Positions 34,243 to 43,543 of a stretch of DNA of 57,851 nt are shown here, piece by piece. The stretch comes from JANFXS01 sp022791155. Its GTDB lineage: Bacteria > Bacillota > Clostridia > Lachnospirales > Anaerotignaceae. The DNA lies in assembly GCA_949743895.1 (NCBI GenBank), contig CATJUX010000042.1, positions 1 through 57,851 of the forward strand, given 5' to 3'. Positions within the stretch are counted from its first letter, which is position 1, and each line of letters opens with the position of its first letter. The notes under the pieces were generated by a model that was not told the origin of the DNA, did no database searches, and saw only the letters and a program-made list of their open reading frames with translations. The translations under genes and the position numbers were made by a program.

Positions 34243-35244
34243 ATGTCAGACGATAAAAAAATTATTTTCAGTGGTATACAGCCTTCTGGATTTATGACAT
34301 TGGGCAACTATCTTGGCGCGCTCAACAACTGGCCAAAGCTTCAGGACAGCTATGAATGTCTCTACTGCGTTGTGGACATGCACGCCATAACTGTCAGACA
34401 AGATCCAGCAAAGCTAAGAAAAGCTTCAAGGGATTTGCTTATACAATATATTGCAGCCGGAATTGATCCTGAAAAAAGTGTGCTTTATTTCCAAAGCCAT
34501 GTTCCGCAACATGCCCAACTGAGCTGGGTTTTGAACTGCTTCACATATATGGGGGAACTCAACAGAATGACACAGTTCAAAGAAAAATGCCAAAAACATG
34601 CTGACAACATCAATTCCGGGCTTTTCACATATCCCGTGCTCATGGCCGCTGACATACTTCTGTATCAAACAGATGCCGTGCCTGTTGGTGAAGATCAAAG
34701 ACAGCACCTTGAAATAACGAGGGACATTGCCGGAAGGTTCAACGCCATATATGGTGATGTTTTCAAAATTCCAGAAGCATATATAGGCAAGGCGGGAGCG
34801 CGCGTCATGGCGCTTCAGGATCCAACAAAAAAGATGAGCAAGTCTGATGAAAACAAAAACAACACAGTTGCCCTTCTTGACGAGCCGGAAGTCATCATGA
34901 ACAAATTCAAAAAAGCTGTGACAGATTCTGAAAATGAAGTGCGTTTCTCTGAAGATAAGCCAGGAGTCAGCAATCTTTTGAGCATATATTGTGCCGTGAC
35001 AGACAAAACAATTGCTGAGGCCGAGGCCGAGTTTGCCAACTCTGGATATGGAAATTTCAAAAAGGCTGTGGGCGAAGCCGTTGTGGAAAAGCTGAAGCCG
35101 TTTCAAGAAAAAGTTCGCGAGCTTGACAAAAACAAAGATTATATTGACAGTGTCATAAAAGAAGGAAGCGAAAAGGCTTCATATATGGCAAACAAAACCC
35201 TTAGAAAAGTATATAAAAAAATCGGCTTTATACAAAAAGTATAG
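34243..35244 (+). CDS. trpS: Tryptophanyl-tRNA synthetase
   Basis: 333 residues, class Ic synthetase charging tRNA-Trp. The HIGH-like motif sits in SGIQPSGFMTLGNYLGALNNW (TLGN, residues ~20-23) and KMSKS is exact in PTKKMSKSDENKNN. Conserved VDMHAIT, PVLMAADILLYQTDAVPVGEDQRQH and EPEVI also fit. AAGGGG lies about seven bases before the ATG. It is divergent from the DAHP synthase gene, sharing a 132-base regulatory gap. Confidence 0.97.
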   Translation: MSDDKKIIFSGIQPSGFMTLGNYLGALNNWPKLQDSYECLYCVVDMHAITVRQDPAKLRKASRDLLIQYIAAGIDPEKSVLYFQSHVPQHAQLSWVLNCFTYMGELNRMTQFKEKCQKHADNINSGLFTYPVLMAADILLYQTDAVPVGEDQRQHLEITRDIAGRFNAIYGDVFKIPEAYIGKAGARVMALQDPTKKMSKSDENKNNTVALLDEPEVIMNKFKKAVTDSENEVRFSEDKPGVSNLLSIYCAVTDKTIAEAEAEFANSGYGNFKKAVGEAVVEKLKPFQEKVRELDKNKDYIDSVIKEGSEKASYMANKTLRKVYKKIGFIQKV

Positions 35245-35274
35245 GCCTTTATATAGATGTTACTTATTATATGA

Positions 35275-35317
35275 GAGATGTGCCTGAACACCATCTCTTG
35301 GCGCGGTTGTGCGTCAA
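35275..35317 (+). promoter_or_regulatory. Two-hairpin leader before queT, possible riboswitch
   Basis: GAGATG (35275-35280) pairs with CATCTC (35292-35297), and TTGGCGC (35298-35304) with GCGTCAA (35311-35317, one G-U). The first loop holds GCC that could pair with the adjacent GGC as a pseudoknot. queT genes are often under preQ1 riboswitches, but no class consensus is matched here. It could instead be a transcript-end structure of trpS. Confidence 0.28.
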
Positions 35318-35341
35318 AATTAAAACAGGGAGGAATTTAAT

Positions 35342-35860
35342 ATGAGTGATGTTTTTTCGAAGACAGACAGGGCAAAATCAAAGGTGAGCACAAGAACAAT
35401 TGCGCTCACAGCAGTGACAGCAGCAGTTTACACAGTGGCAACTGTGGCCATAGCCCCTCTGAGCTATGGCGCGATACAGCTGAGGTTTTCCGAAATTATG
35501 GTGCTTTTGGCATTCATTGATCCGCTTTATTCCTTTGGGCTGATTTTGGGTTGCCTGATAAGCAACATATACAGCCCTGTGGGCATAATTGACGTTGTGT
35601 TTGGAACTCTGGGAACAGTTGTGGCCGTGGCTGGCATTGTTAAAAGCAGAAAACTTTTTTTGGCAACACTTTGGCCGACATTCAGCATGACAGTTGTGAC
35701 AATTGGAATATGCCTTGGAAGCAATTTGCCATATCTTCCAACTTTGGCAACAGTTATGCTTGGGGAGTTTGCTGTTGTAACAATTGTGGGCTATCCTGTT
35801 TTCAAAGCAATTATGAAAAACGAAAGCTTGGTTAGAACGCTGAAAATTGATAAAAGCTGA
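35342..35860 (+). CDS. queT: QueT-family queuosine precursor transporter
   Basis: A 172-residue membrane protein with about five to six hydrophobic helices. The conserved start TRTIALTAVTAAVYTVATVAIAPLSYGAIQLRFSEIMVLLAFI and the following LGCLISNIYSPVGIIDVVFGTLGT are typical of QueT (COG4708), thought to be the substrate component of an ECF transporter for queuosine precursors. GGGAGG lies eight bases before the ATG. The required energy module is not encoded in the window and is presumably shared. Confidence 0.88.
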   Translation: MSDVFSKTDRAKSKVSTRTIALTAVTAAVYTVATVAIAPLSYGAIQLRFSEIMVLLAFIDPLYSFGLILGCLISNIYSPVGIIDVVFGTLGTVVAVAGIVKSRKLFLATLWPTFSMTVVTIGICLGSNLPYLPTLATVMLGEFAVVTIVGYPVFKAIMKNESLVRTLKIDKS

Positions 35861-36407
35861 GTGTGTTCCTGAAAAATGAAGCCTTCTTTGTCAACCGAAT
35901 GAGATTTGCTCATATCAAAACATCAGAAAACATGATGTTGTTTTCAGTTTGAGTTATGCAGTGAAATTTTCAAAAACAGCAAATTTGAAGACAAATTTCT
36001 GTTGAGTGAAAAATTTATTGAAGCTTGACAAATTCCAATTTTGAGCCGAATATAACTTTTACATACAGAAAATTGTATATTGTGCATAGAAATTGGTGCG
36101 AAAATTAAAATGTTTTTAATCAATATGACAATTGTTGCTAAAAAAATATTTTGTTTCAACTAAAAAGAGGATTTTGAGGCATATTATAGAATACTAAAAC
36201 TATAAACAATTGCAATTTGTTCTGTTTTTTAATATTCTTTCAAAAGGCTTTTTGTCGCTTTTAGAAATAAATGAAAACTTAGCCTCGGACAAAATTGGCT
36301 GAACAAATGAACTTGAAAATTAAATAACTGTCATTAAGCGTCAAAACAGGGCAATGCTTGTTTTGGCAATTAATCAAAATCACATTTAGACAAAGGGGGA
36401 GATTGTA
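35861..36407. other. Gene-free AT-rich region
   Basis: 547 bases with no supported gene, terminator or operator. AT-rich runs such as AATACTAAAACTATAAAC near 36190 could hold a promoter for the P-loop gene, but no paired boxes stood out. Confidence 0.35.
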
Positions 36408-36818
36408 ATGATACAGATTATTGCAGGAGAAAAAGGCGTTGGAAAAACAAAACGGCTTATAGAGATGGCCAATAAATCAGGAAAAACCTCAAATGGACAC
36501 ATTGTGTTCATCGATGATGACAACCGCCATATGTATGATCTCCATTATAACATAAGATTTGTCAGAACAAACTTTGACATGGAAGATCAAAAAATATTCT
36601 TTGGCTTCATCTGCGGCATTATGTCACAGGACAGCGACATTGAGCACATATATATCGATGGGCTTCACAACATCATCCATGGCCTCACAATGGAAGGGCT
36701 TGAAGGCTTTATAAAGGAAATTGAGGCTTTTTCAGTCAGTGAAAGCGTTGATTTCACAATGATTATAAGCGCTGATCCGGCAAAACTCCCCGACAGCGTT
36801 AAAAAATATGTGATTTGA
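36408..36818 (+). CDS. Small P-loop protein of unknown function
   Basis: 136 residues. It begins MIQIIAGEKGVGKTKRLIEMAN, a clear Walker A motif (GEKGVGKT, residues 7-14). A possible Walker B is IYIDGLHNI (about residues 85-93) and there is a sensor-like TMIISADP near residues 118-125. It is shorter than most full ATPases. AAGGGGGAG lies seven to eight bases before the ATG. A radical SAM gene starts seven bases after its stop codon, so the two are probably cotranscribed. Related conserved clostridial proteins exist to my recollection, but no function is known. Confidence 0.75.
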   Translation: MIQIIAGEKGVGKTKRLIEMANKSGKTSNGHIVFIDDDNRHMYDLHYNIRFVRTNFDMEDQKIFFGFICGIMSQDSDIEHIYIDGLHNIIHGLTMEGLEGFIKEIEAFSVSESVDFTMIISADPAKLPDSVKKYVI

Positions 36819-36825
36819 CGAAACA

Positions 36826-37776
36826 ATGGCCGGGGAATTTGATGTCTATAAAAGATATTCAACATATCTGCAAGAGAAATATGGCGAAAGGGTTTATAAA
36901 CTCCCTGTAAGCATTCCTGTCTCATGCCCAAACAGAATTGGCGGCATGTGTGGCTGTTCATATTGCGATGACAAAGGCGCTGGATTTGAGAACTTATCCA
37001 GCGCTGTTTCAGTTGATGAACAGCTGAGGAGAAACATGGCATATATTGGGAAAAGATATAAAGCAAATAAGTTCATTGCATATTTTCAAAACTTCACAAA
37101 CACATATCTCCCGCTTGACAAATTTCAAAACTATGTTGAAGCCGCCGCTGTTGAGAACATTGTTGAAATATCAGTTTCAACAAGGCCAGACTGCATACGC
37201 CGGGAATATCTTGAAGTGCTTGAAAACGTCAGCAAAAACAAAAATGTTGGCATAACTGTGGAACTTGGGCTTCAAAGTGTGAATTGCCACACATTGAAAA
37301 AGATAAACCGTGGCCACACACTTGCCGAATATATTGATGCTGTGCTCATGGTTAAAAATTATGGTTTCAAAATATGCACACATGTCATATTGAACCTTCC
37401 GTGGGACAACATTGACGATTGTGTGGAAACGGCCAAAGTTATATCCGCCCTTAAAACTGACTTTGTGAAGCTTCATGGCCTGTATATTGTTGAAGGCACT
37501 GAAATGGCAAAGCAATATGTGAACGGTGAATTCGAAATATGCAGTTGTGATGAATATAAAAAAAGAACAATAGCATTTTTGCGGCACATTTCACCTGATA
37601 TATATGTTCAGAGGCTCATTGGGCGTGCGCCTGAAGAAAACTCAATTTTTGCAAACTGGGGAAAAAGCTGGTGGAAGATAAGAGACAGCATTGAGGCCGA
37701 CATGCGTCAATGCGGAATGTGTCAGGGCGACTTGTTTGACTATTTGGGCGGAAAGGCTGTTTCAGTTTTTTTCTGA
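36826..37776 (+). CDS. Radical SAM protein (TIGR01212/YtqA family)
   Basis: 316 residues of the Elp3-like radical SAM group. The cluster-binding cysteines sit in CPNRIGGMCGCSYC (about residues 29-42), an unusual spacing typical of this family. YFQNFTNTYLPLD, ELGLQSVNCHTLKKINRGH and VILNLPWDNIDDCVETAKVI follow, and KLHGLYIVEGTEMAKQY is another family marker. The family function is uncharacterised; a role in RNA or cofactor modification is often guessed. No strong ribosome site is seen, consistent with coupling to the upstream gene. Confidence 0.9.
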   Translation: MAGEFDVYKRYSTYLQEKYGERVYKLPVSIPVSCPNRIGGMCGCSYCDDKGAGFENLSSAVSVDEQLRRNMAYIGKRYKANKFIAYFQNFTNTYLPLDKFQNYVEAAAVENIVEISVSTRPDCIRREYLEVLENVSKNKNVGITVELGLQSVNCHTLKKINRGHTLAEYIDAVLMVKNYGFKICTHVILNLPWDNIDDCVETAKVISALKTDFVKLHGLYIVEGTEMAKQYVNGEFEICSCDEYKKRTIAFLRHISPDIYVQRLIGRAPEENSIFANWGKSWWKIRDSIEADMRQCGMCQGDLFDYLGGKAVSVFF

Positions 37777-37804
37777 AAACTTTGGCTTTATATGGATTTG
37801 TGTT

Positions 37805-37845
37805 AAAAACTGTTTTGACTTGTGGAGCAAAACAGTTTTTGTTGT
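37805..37845 (+). terminator. Terminator after the radical SAM gene
   Basis: AAAAACTGTTTTG (37805-37817) pairs with CAAAACAGTTTTT (37828-37840), followed by GTTGTTG. Confidence 0.7.
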
Positions 37846-38193
37846 TGAATAATATTAGTTTGTTGAATATATAACCTAAAGCATGTTTTGAAAAATATTC
37901 CTTCAGCTGAATTGTGATGTGTTTTGTGAAGAAATTTTCTGTTTTTTGGCGTTTCAAGCATAGCAAAGCTCAACAATTTTTTGAAAAAAATATAAACTGC
38001 AAAATTGCTTTTGGTGCCAAAAGCAGGCTTTTGTCTTTGTGGTATGATATACATATGTCAGCTGAAGGAAGACTTTGTGATTGATTTTTTAATTGTAATA
38101 TGGTACAGCTGCGTGGAAGCATTATGAATGAACTTTCTGCACAAAAAACAGATGGAATGCCTTTTGTGGTGTTTATAACATGGGGAAATTTTG
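37846..38193. other. Gene-free region between convergent operons
   Basis: No gene is supported in these ~350 AT-rich bases separating the radical SAM gene from argH. Confidence 0.4.
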
Positions 38194-38227
38194 AAAAAAC
38201 AAGTGTGCAAATTTTTGCTGCCTTGTT
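38194..38227 (-). terminator. Terminator of argH
   Basis: On the minus strand AACAAG (38222-38227) pairs with CTTGTT (38198-38203), with an inner GCAAA/TTTGC stem, and is followed by TTTT. It begins directly after the argH stop codon. Confidence 0.62.
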
Positions 38228-38228
38228 T

Positions 38229-39611
38229 CTATTTCATGTTTTTGATGTATTCGTTGTTCAGTGAGATAAGTTTTTTGACATATTCCTGTGAAGGGCCGCC
38301 GTCAACGTTTCTGGCTTCAACGCATTTCTCAACCTTTATGGCGTCATACACACTTTCGTCAAACACAGGCGAAATGCTGCGATATTCTTCAAGTGAAAGG
38401 TCGTCAAGGTTTGTGTTGTTGTTTATGCAGTGGAGCACAAGTTTGCCGATTATGGCATGGGCATCGCGGAAAGGAACGCCATGTTTCACAAGCCAGTCGG
38501 CGGCGTCTGTGGCATTTGTGAAGCCGCCTTTTGCCGCTTTATACATATTGTTCTTTCTTATTTTCATTGTTTTTATCATGTTTGTGAAAACTGGAAGACA
38601 CATTTTGACAGTGTCTATAGCGGCGAACACGCCTTCTTTGTCCTCCTGCATGTCTTTGTTGTAGGCAAGAGGAAGCCCTTTCATTGTTGTGAGAAGGCCC
38701 ATGAGATAGCCGTAAACACGGCCTGTTTTTCCTCGTATCAGCTCGGCCATATCGGGGTTTTTCTTTTGCGGCATTATGCTTGAGCCTGTGGAATAGGCAT
38801 CATCAAGTTCTATGAAAGCAAATTCATGACTGCTCCAAAGAATTATTTCTTCACAGAAACGACTCAAATGCATCATAAGTATTGAAAGATTGCTCAAAAG
38901 CTCAAGACAAAAATCTCTGTCGCTGACTCCGTCTAAGCTGTTGAGCGTTATGGAATCGAATTTGAGGGCGTTTGCAACCATTTCTCTGTCAAGAGGATAT
39001 GTTGTGGCCGCAAGTGCGCCGCTTCCGAGGGGCATTGAGTTTGTGCGTTTGTATGTGTCGGAAAGCCGCTCATAATCTCTTTTGAACATTTCAACATATG
39101 CCAAAACATGATGAGCAAATGTGATTGGCTGTGCCCTTTGAAGGTGTGTGTAGCCGGGCATTATTGTGCATGTGTTTTTTTCGGCCATTTGATTCAGTGT
39201 TTCACAAAGAGCTTTTATGAGGGATTTGATTGAGGTGATTTCTTTTTTAACATACATGCGTATGTCCAGAGCCACTTGATCATTTCTGCTTCTTCCGGTG
39301 TGGAGGCGTTTGCCAACATCGCCTATGCGCTCTATCAATATTTTCTCTATGTTCATGTGTATGTCTTCAGCTTTTTCGTCAAACTCAACGTTCCCGTTTT
39401 CAATGTCATTCAATATTTCGGCAAGTGTGCGCCCAATGAGTTCAGCGTCTTCCATGGGGATTATTCCCTGCTTGCCAAGCATGGCGCTGTGGGCAATGCT
39501 GCCGGATATATCTTCTTCATACATGCGTTTGTCAAATGATATTGAAGAATGGAAATGGTCTGTAAAGCTGTCAGTTTCGTTTGTGAAGCGGCCGCCCCAA
39601 AGTTTGCTCAT
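38229..39611 (-). CDS. argH: Argininosuccinate lyase
   Basis: 460 residues. It splits argininosuccinate into arginine and fumarate, the last step of arginine synthesis. Hallmarks: KLWGGRF at the start, TGRSRNDQVALDIRMY, GYTHLQRAQPITFAHH (catalytic histidine) and the family signature STGSSIMPQKKNPDMAELIRGKTGR with the catalytic serine loop. AAGGAAG lies before the ATG at 39611. argG lies upstream on the same strand, 210 bases away and separated by a terminator-like hairpin. Confidence 0.98.
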   Translation of the reverse strand: MSKLWGGRFTNETDSFTDHFHSSISFDKRMYEEDISGSIAHSAMLGKQGIIPMEDAELIGRTLAEILNDIENGNVEFDEKAEDIHMNIEKILIERIGDVGKRLHTGRSRNDQVALDIRMYVKKEITSIKSLIKALCETLNQMAEKNTCTIMPGYTHLQRAQPITFAHHVLAYVEMFKRDYERLSDTYKRTNSMPLGSGALAATTYPLDREMVANALKFDSITLNSLDGVSDRDFCLELLSNLSILMMHLSRFCEEIILWSSHEFAFIELDDAYSTGSSIMPQKKNPDMAELIRGKTGRVYGYLMGLLTTMKGLPLAYNKDMQEDKEGVFAAIDTVKMCLPVFTNMIKTMKIRKNNMYKAAKGGFTNATDAADWLVKHGVPFRDAHAIIGKLVLHCINNNTNLDDLSLEEYRSISPVFDESVYDAIKVEKCVEARNVDGGPSQEYVKKLISLNNEYIKNMK

Positions 39612-39745
39612 GTTTCAAATCTTCCTTTCTGTGATAGGTTTGTGTTGTGTTGCTCCGCGTTTTGTGGCTTTGGTTTAACAGTTGTGAAGCAATGCAAAAC
39701 TAAAACTCATGCAGCCAATGGCAAGTTTGAGCCTGCCATGCTAAA

Positions 39746-39794
39746 ACACAGCATTCCGAAGCCGGATGTGCGTTCCGAAACCGAAATGCTGTGT
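39746..39794 (-). terminator. Terminator or attenuator between argG and argH
   Basis: ACACAGCATT (39746-39755) and AATGCTGTGT (39785-39794) are perfect 10-base arms. On the minus strand TTTT follows, 28 bases after the argG stop. It should reduce argH expression from the argG promoter. Confidence 0.62.
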
Positions 39795-39821
39795 CAAAAT
39801 GGAAGCTATTTTGCGCCTGTT

Positions 39822-41045
39822 TTATTTGTTTTCATTGGCTTGTCTCATCATTGCGCGCACTTTGAGGGGAAGGCCAAAAAGATTGATGAATCCGTCAGCA
39901 TCTTTGTGGTTGTAAAGCTCTCCTGTTGTGAAGCTGGCAATGGACTCGTTGTAGAGAGAATATGGGCTTGTGGCTCCGGCTGGAATTATGTTTCCTTTGT
40001 AGAGTTTGAGCTTAACTTCGCCTGTGACAGTTTCGTTAACTGAGTCAAAATAGGCTGAAAGAGCTTCGCGCAAAGGAGTGAACCATTCGCCGCTGTATAC
40101 AAGTTCAGTGAACTTTGTGGAGCAAACCTCGTTCCACGCCTGTGTCTGTTTGTCAAGTGTGAGATATTCAAGCTCACGGTGGGCATAATAGAGTATGGAG
40201 CCGCCCGGTGTTTCATAAACGCCGCGGGATTTCATGCCTACAACGCGGTTTTCGCATATGTCCTGAATGCCTATGCCGTTGCGGCCGCCGATTTCGTTGA
40301 GTTTTGTGAGAAGCTCCACAGGGGCAATCTTTTCGCCGTTAAGCTTTGTGCATATTCCTTTTTCGAATGAGAGAGTTACATATTCGGGCTTGTCGGGAGC
40401 CTTTTCGGGAGAAACGCCAAGCTGAAGAAGACGGTCATATTCAGGCTCGTTGGCCGGATCTTCAAGCTCAAGGCCCTCATGGCTCAAATGCCATATGTTG
40501 CGGTCGCGGCTGTAGCTGTCGCCTTTTTTGACAGGGGCTTCAATTCCTCTTGCTTCAAGAAAGGCAACCTCGTCTTCCCTTGACTCCATTTTCCATGTGT
40601 CAAGTCTCCAAGGGGCGATAATTTTGAGGTCAGGCGCAAGGGCCTTGACTGTGAGTTCAAAACGAACCTGATCATTGCCTTTGCCTGTGGCGCCGTGGCA
40701 TATTGCCGTTGCACCCTCGCGGCGTGCAATTTCAACAAGTCTTTTGGCAATTATTGGCCTTGCCATGGAAGTTCCCAAAAGATATTTCCCTTCATAAACG
40801 GCATTGGCTTTCACGCAAGGGAAAATGGCGTCAGTGATAAATTCCTCTGTGATGTCTTCAATGTAGAGCTTGCTTGCGCCTGTTTTGAGCGCTTTTTCTT
40901 CAAGGCCGTCGGTCTCTTTGCCCTGTCCAACGTTGCCGCACACGGCAATTACTTCGGCGTCGTTATAATTTTCTTTGAGCCATGGAATTATAACAGTTGT
41001 GTCAAGGCCGCCGGAATAGGCGAGAACAATTTTTTCTTTAGACAT
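39822..41045 (-). CDS. argG: Argininosuccinate synthase
   Basis: 407 residues. It joins citrulline and aspartate with ATP to form argininosuccinate. The N-terminal PP-loop KIVLAYSGGLDTTVIIPWLKE and the signature CHGATGKGNDQVRFE are exact. RDRNIWHLSHEGLELEDP also fits. AGGAGG sits about ten bases before the ATG at 41045. It is divergent from argC, with the promoters and putative ArgR sites of both between them. Together with argH and the plus-strand genes it gives most of the pathway from N-acetylglutamate to arginine. Carbamoyl phosphate and ornithine carbamoyltransferase genes are not in the window. Confidence 0.98.
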   Translation of the reverse strand: MSKEKIVLAYSGGLDTTVIIPWLKENYNDAEVIAVCGNVGQGKETDGLEEKALKTGASKLYIEDITEEFITDAIFPCVKANAVYEGKYLLGTSMARPIIAKRLVEIARREGATAICHGATGKGNDQVRFELTVKALAPDLKIIAPWRLDTWKMESREDEVAFLEARGIEAPVKKGDSYSRDRNIWHLSHEGLELEDPANEPEYDRLLQLGVSPEKAPDKPEYVTLSFEKGICTKLNGEKIAPVELLTKLNEIGGRNGIGIQDICENRVVGMKSRGVYETPGGSILYYAHRELEYLTLDKQTQAWNEVCSTKFTELVYSGEWFTPLREALSAYFDSVNETVTGEVKLKLYKGNIIPAGATSPYSLYNESIASFTTGELYNHKDADGFINLFGLPLKVRAMMRQANENK

Positions 41046-41142
41046 TTTTGAATTACCTCCTAAAATATGTAATTTTTTACTAAAATTTTGTTTGAAAAAT
41101 GTAATTTTTTTCTGCTCTAACTACTGTACCAAATCATTATAC

Positions 41143-41210
41143 ATGCTATAATAAAAATATTCAATTATTTTTTTAAAAATGTTGCATATTATAAGAAATT
41201 TATGTATAAT
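41143..41210 (+). promoter_or_regulatory. argC promoter and ArgR-like boxes
   Basis: TTGCAT (41182-41187), 17 bases, TATAAT (41205-41210) is the argC promoter. AATAAAAATATTCAATTA at 41150-41167 resembles the Bacillus ArgR (ARG) box, and ATGTATAATTATGAAAT overlaps the -10 as a possible second box. ArgR is assumed to be encoded elsewhere. Confidence 0.5.
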
Positions 41211-41255
41211 TATGAAATTATAAAAACTGACGAAAGCTTATATGGAGGTAAAAAT

Positions 41256-42299
41256 ATGATAAAAGCGGGGATAGTTGGCGCCACAGGTTACGCCGGAAAT
41301 GAATTGGTTCGCATACTTATGCAACATCCCGAGGTTGAAATCAAAGCCATGACAGCCCACAGCTATGTTGGCAAGCCATTTAGTGATGTGTATGAAAATT
41401 ACAGAGATATAAACGAAATGGTTTGTCAGGAAATGGACATGGAACGCTTGTCGGAAGAATGTGACGTTGTGTTTATGGCGCTTCCTCACGGAACGGCAGC
41501 CAAAGTTGTGACAGAAGATATACTTGAAAAAACAAGAGTCATAGACTTTGGGGCGGACTTCAGGCTGAAAGACGCCGATGTTTATGAGGCATGGTATGGC
41601 GTTAAGCATGAAGGAAGGGCGCTTCTTGAAAAAGCTGTATACGGCCTTTGTGAAGTCAACAGGGAAAGCATAAAAGGCAAAAGGCTTGTCGCCAATCCAG
41701 GCTGCTACACAACGTGTTCCATATTGTCGTTAAGGCCGCTTGTGGCCGAAGGGATCATAAATTTGAAGTCAATTATAATAGATGCAAAAAGCGGCGTTTC
41801 AGGCGCCGGGAGATCATTGGCACTTCCAAACATGTATGACGAGTGCAACGAAACCGTGAAGGCGTATAAAATCGCCGGACACAGACACACGCCGGAAATT
41901 GAGGAGCATTTGTCGTATGCTGCCAAAGAAGAAGTTGTGCTCAGCTTCACGCCGCACCTCATTCCTATGAACAGAGGCATATTGGCAACATGCTATGCCG
42001 AGCTTAAAAACAACATGTCTTATGAAGAAATTAAGGCGGTTTATGAGAAATATTATGGAAATGAATATTTCATACGCCTCACAAAAAAAGGCGTTTTCCC
42101 GGAAACAAGATGGGTGAAAGGCTCAAACTTTTTGGACATAGGATTTACTGTTGATGAAAGAACGGGGCGCGTTGTGGTTGTGGGAGCGCTTGACAACCTT
42201 GTTAAAGGCGCGGCGGGACAGGCCGTTCAGAACATGAACATACTTTTTGGCCTTGACGAAAAAACAGGGCTGAACTTCCCGCCGGTGTTCCCGGCATAG
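41256..42299 (+). CDS. argC: N-acetyl-gamma-glutamyl-phosphate reductase
   Basis: 347 residues. It reduces N-acetylglutamyl phosphate to the semialdehyde using NADPH. The N-terminal GIVGATGYAGNELVRIL is the nucleotide-binding loop, the catalytic cysteine lies in VANPGCYTTCSILSL, and the C-terminal histidine region reads GHRHTPEIEE. ATG 41256 is chosen because GGAGG lies at 41244-41248 and the promoter -10 overlaps any earlier start. It begins the argC-argJ-cdd1-argJ-argB-argD cluster. Confidence 0.97.
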   Translation: MIKAGIVGATGYAGNELVRILMQHPEVEIKAMTAHSYVGKPFSDVYENYRDINEMVCQEMDMERLSEECDVVFMALPHGTAAKVVTEDILEKTRVIDFGADFRLKDADVYEAWYGVKHEGRALLEKAVYGLCEVNRESIKGKRLVANPGCYTTCSILSLRPLVAEGIINLKSIIIDAKSGVSGAGRSLALPNMYDECNETVKAYKIAGHRHTPEIEEHLSYAAKEEVVLSFTPHLIPMNRGILATCYAELKNNMSYEEIKAVYEKYYGNEYFIRLTKKGVFPETRWVKGSNFLDIGFTVDERTGRVVVVGALDNLVKGAAGQAVQNMNILFGLDEKTGLNFPPVFPA

Positions 42300-42314
42300 G
42301 AAAGGGCTGATATT

Positions 42315-43541
42315 ATGAGAGTTATTGACGGCGGCATTACAGCGCCGGAGGGTTTTCGGGCAACCGGAAAACATATAGGAATTAAAAAAGTTAAAAAGGA
42401 TTTGGCGCTTCTTGCAAGTGATGTTCCGGCAAAGGCTGCCGGAGCATACACAACAAACATTGTTAAAGCGGCTCACATACTTTGGGACAGCAGCATAACA
42501 GAAAGCGGCGGCAATGTGAGGGGCCTTGTCTGTATAAGCGGCAATGCCAACGCGTGCACAGGCAAAAGAGGAGTGCGTGACAACGAGGACATGGCTGAAT
42601 GCTTTGCCCAGTGCATAGGAGCAAAAAAAGAGGAGATACTCACAGCTGCCACAGGAATCATTGGCCTTGACATGCCAATGGATACAATAAAAAGCGGCAT
42701 AAAAGGAGCGTATGGCAATCTTTCCCGCAAAAGGGAAGAAGCCAAAAATGCCGCCTCTGGAATAATCACAACAGACACATTCATAAAAGAAATGGCTGTG
42801 CAGCTGAATATAGCAGGGAAAACTGTTAAAATTGGCGCCATGTGCAAGGGAAGCGGCATGATACACCCCAACATGGCCACGGTTTTGAGCTTTATAACAT
42901 CGGATATAAACATAAGCCGGGAGCTTCTGCACAAAGCGCTTATATATTCCGTCAAAGAAACATACAACATGATAAGCGTTGACGGGGCCACAAGCACAAA
43001 TGACATGGCAGTCATAATGGCCAACGGCATGGCTGGAAATGATGAGATAACAGAGGAAGACGAGTTTTATGAAAGCTTCAAAAATGCGCTTTATTTCATA
43101 AACGAAAAATTTGCCCGTGACATTGTTCATGACGGCGAGGGCGCCGGGAAGTTTATACAGGTTAATATAAGCGGCGCAAAAAGCGACAATGATGCCCGGC
43201 TCATGGCCAAAAGCATTGTGACGAACAATCTTGTCAAAACAGCTATGTATGGCGAGGATGCAAATTGGGGCCGTGTTATGGCGGCAATGGGGGCCAGTGG
43301 CGGCTGTTTCGATCCGTCAAAGGTCAACATGAGTTTCTCAAGCGAAAAAGGCGAGATACTTCTTATGTCGGAAGGCGAGCCTGTTCATTTTGATGAAAAT
43401 TTGGCGGCGGAAATTCTTGGAGAAAGAGATATAACAGTGAACATATCTCTTTGCGACGGCATACACACAGCCAAAAGTTGGGGTTGTGATTTGGGCCATG
43501 AATATGTGAGGATAAACGGCGAATACCGTTCGAGGACATGA
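42315..43541 (+). CDS. argJ: Ornithine acetyltransferase ArgJ, copy 1
   Basis: 408 residues. ArgJ moves the acetyl group from N-acetylornithine to glutamate, and some forms also use acetyl-CoA. The precursor self-cleaves before a threonine; here KGSGMIHPNMATVL places it at Thr189. The oxyanion motif TAATG (residues 110-114) is present. The usual NSGNANACTG motif reads ISGNANACTG here, an Asn-to-Ile change relative to copy 2. The two copies align without gaps through the cleavage site but are clearly diverged. Its stop overlaps an unused ATG; the small helix-hairpin-helix gene starts three bases later. Confidence 0.93.
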   Translation: MRVIDGGITAPEGFRATGKHIGIKKVKKDLALLASDVPAKAAGAYTTNIVKAAHILWDSSITESGGNVRGLVCISGNANACTGKRGVRDNEDMAECFAQCIGAKKEEILTAATGIIGLDMPMDTIKSGIKGAYGNLSRKREEAKNAASGIITTDTFIKEMAVQLNIAGKTVKIGAMCKGSGMIHPNMATVLSFITSDINISRELLHKALIYSVKETYNMISVDGATSTNDMAVIMANGMAGNDEITEEDEFYESFKNALYFINEKFARDIVHDGEGAGKFIQVNISGAKSDNDARLMAKSIVTNNLVKTAMYGEDANWGRVMAAMGASGGCFDPSKVNMSFSSEKGEILLMSEGEPVHFDENLAAEILGERDITVNISLCDGIHTAKSWGCDLGHEYVRINGEYRSRT

Positions 43542-43543
43542 CA

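Noticed and set aside
42123..43130. 335-codon minus-strand frame opposite argC/argJ
   Set aside because: It is the mirror of well-supported ArgC and ArgJ and shows no family motif.
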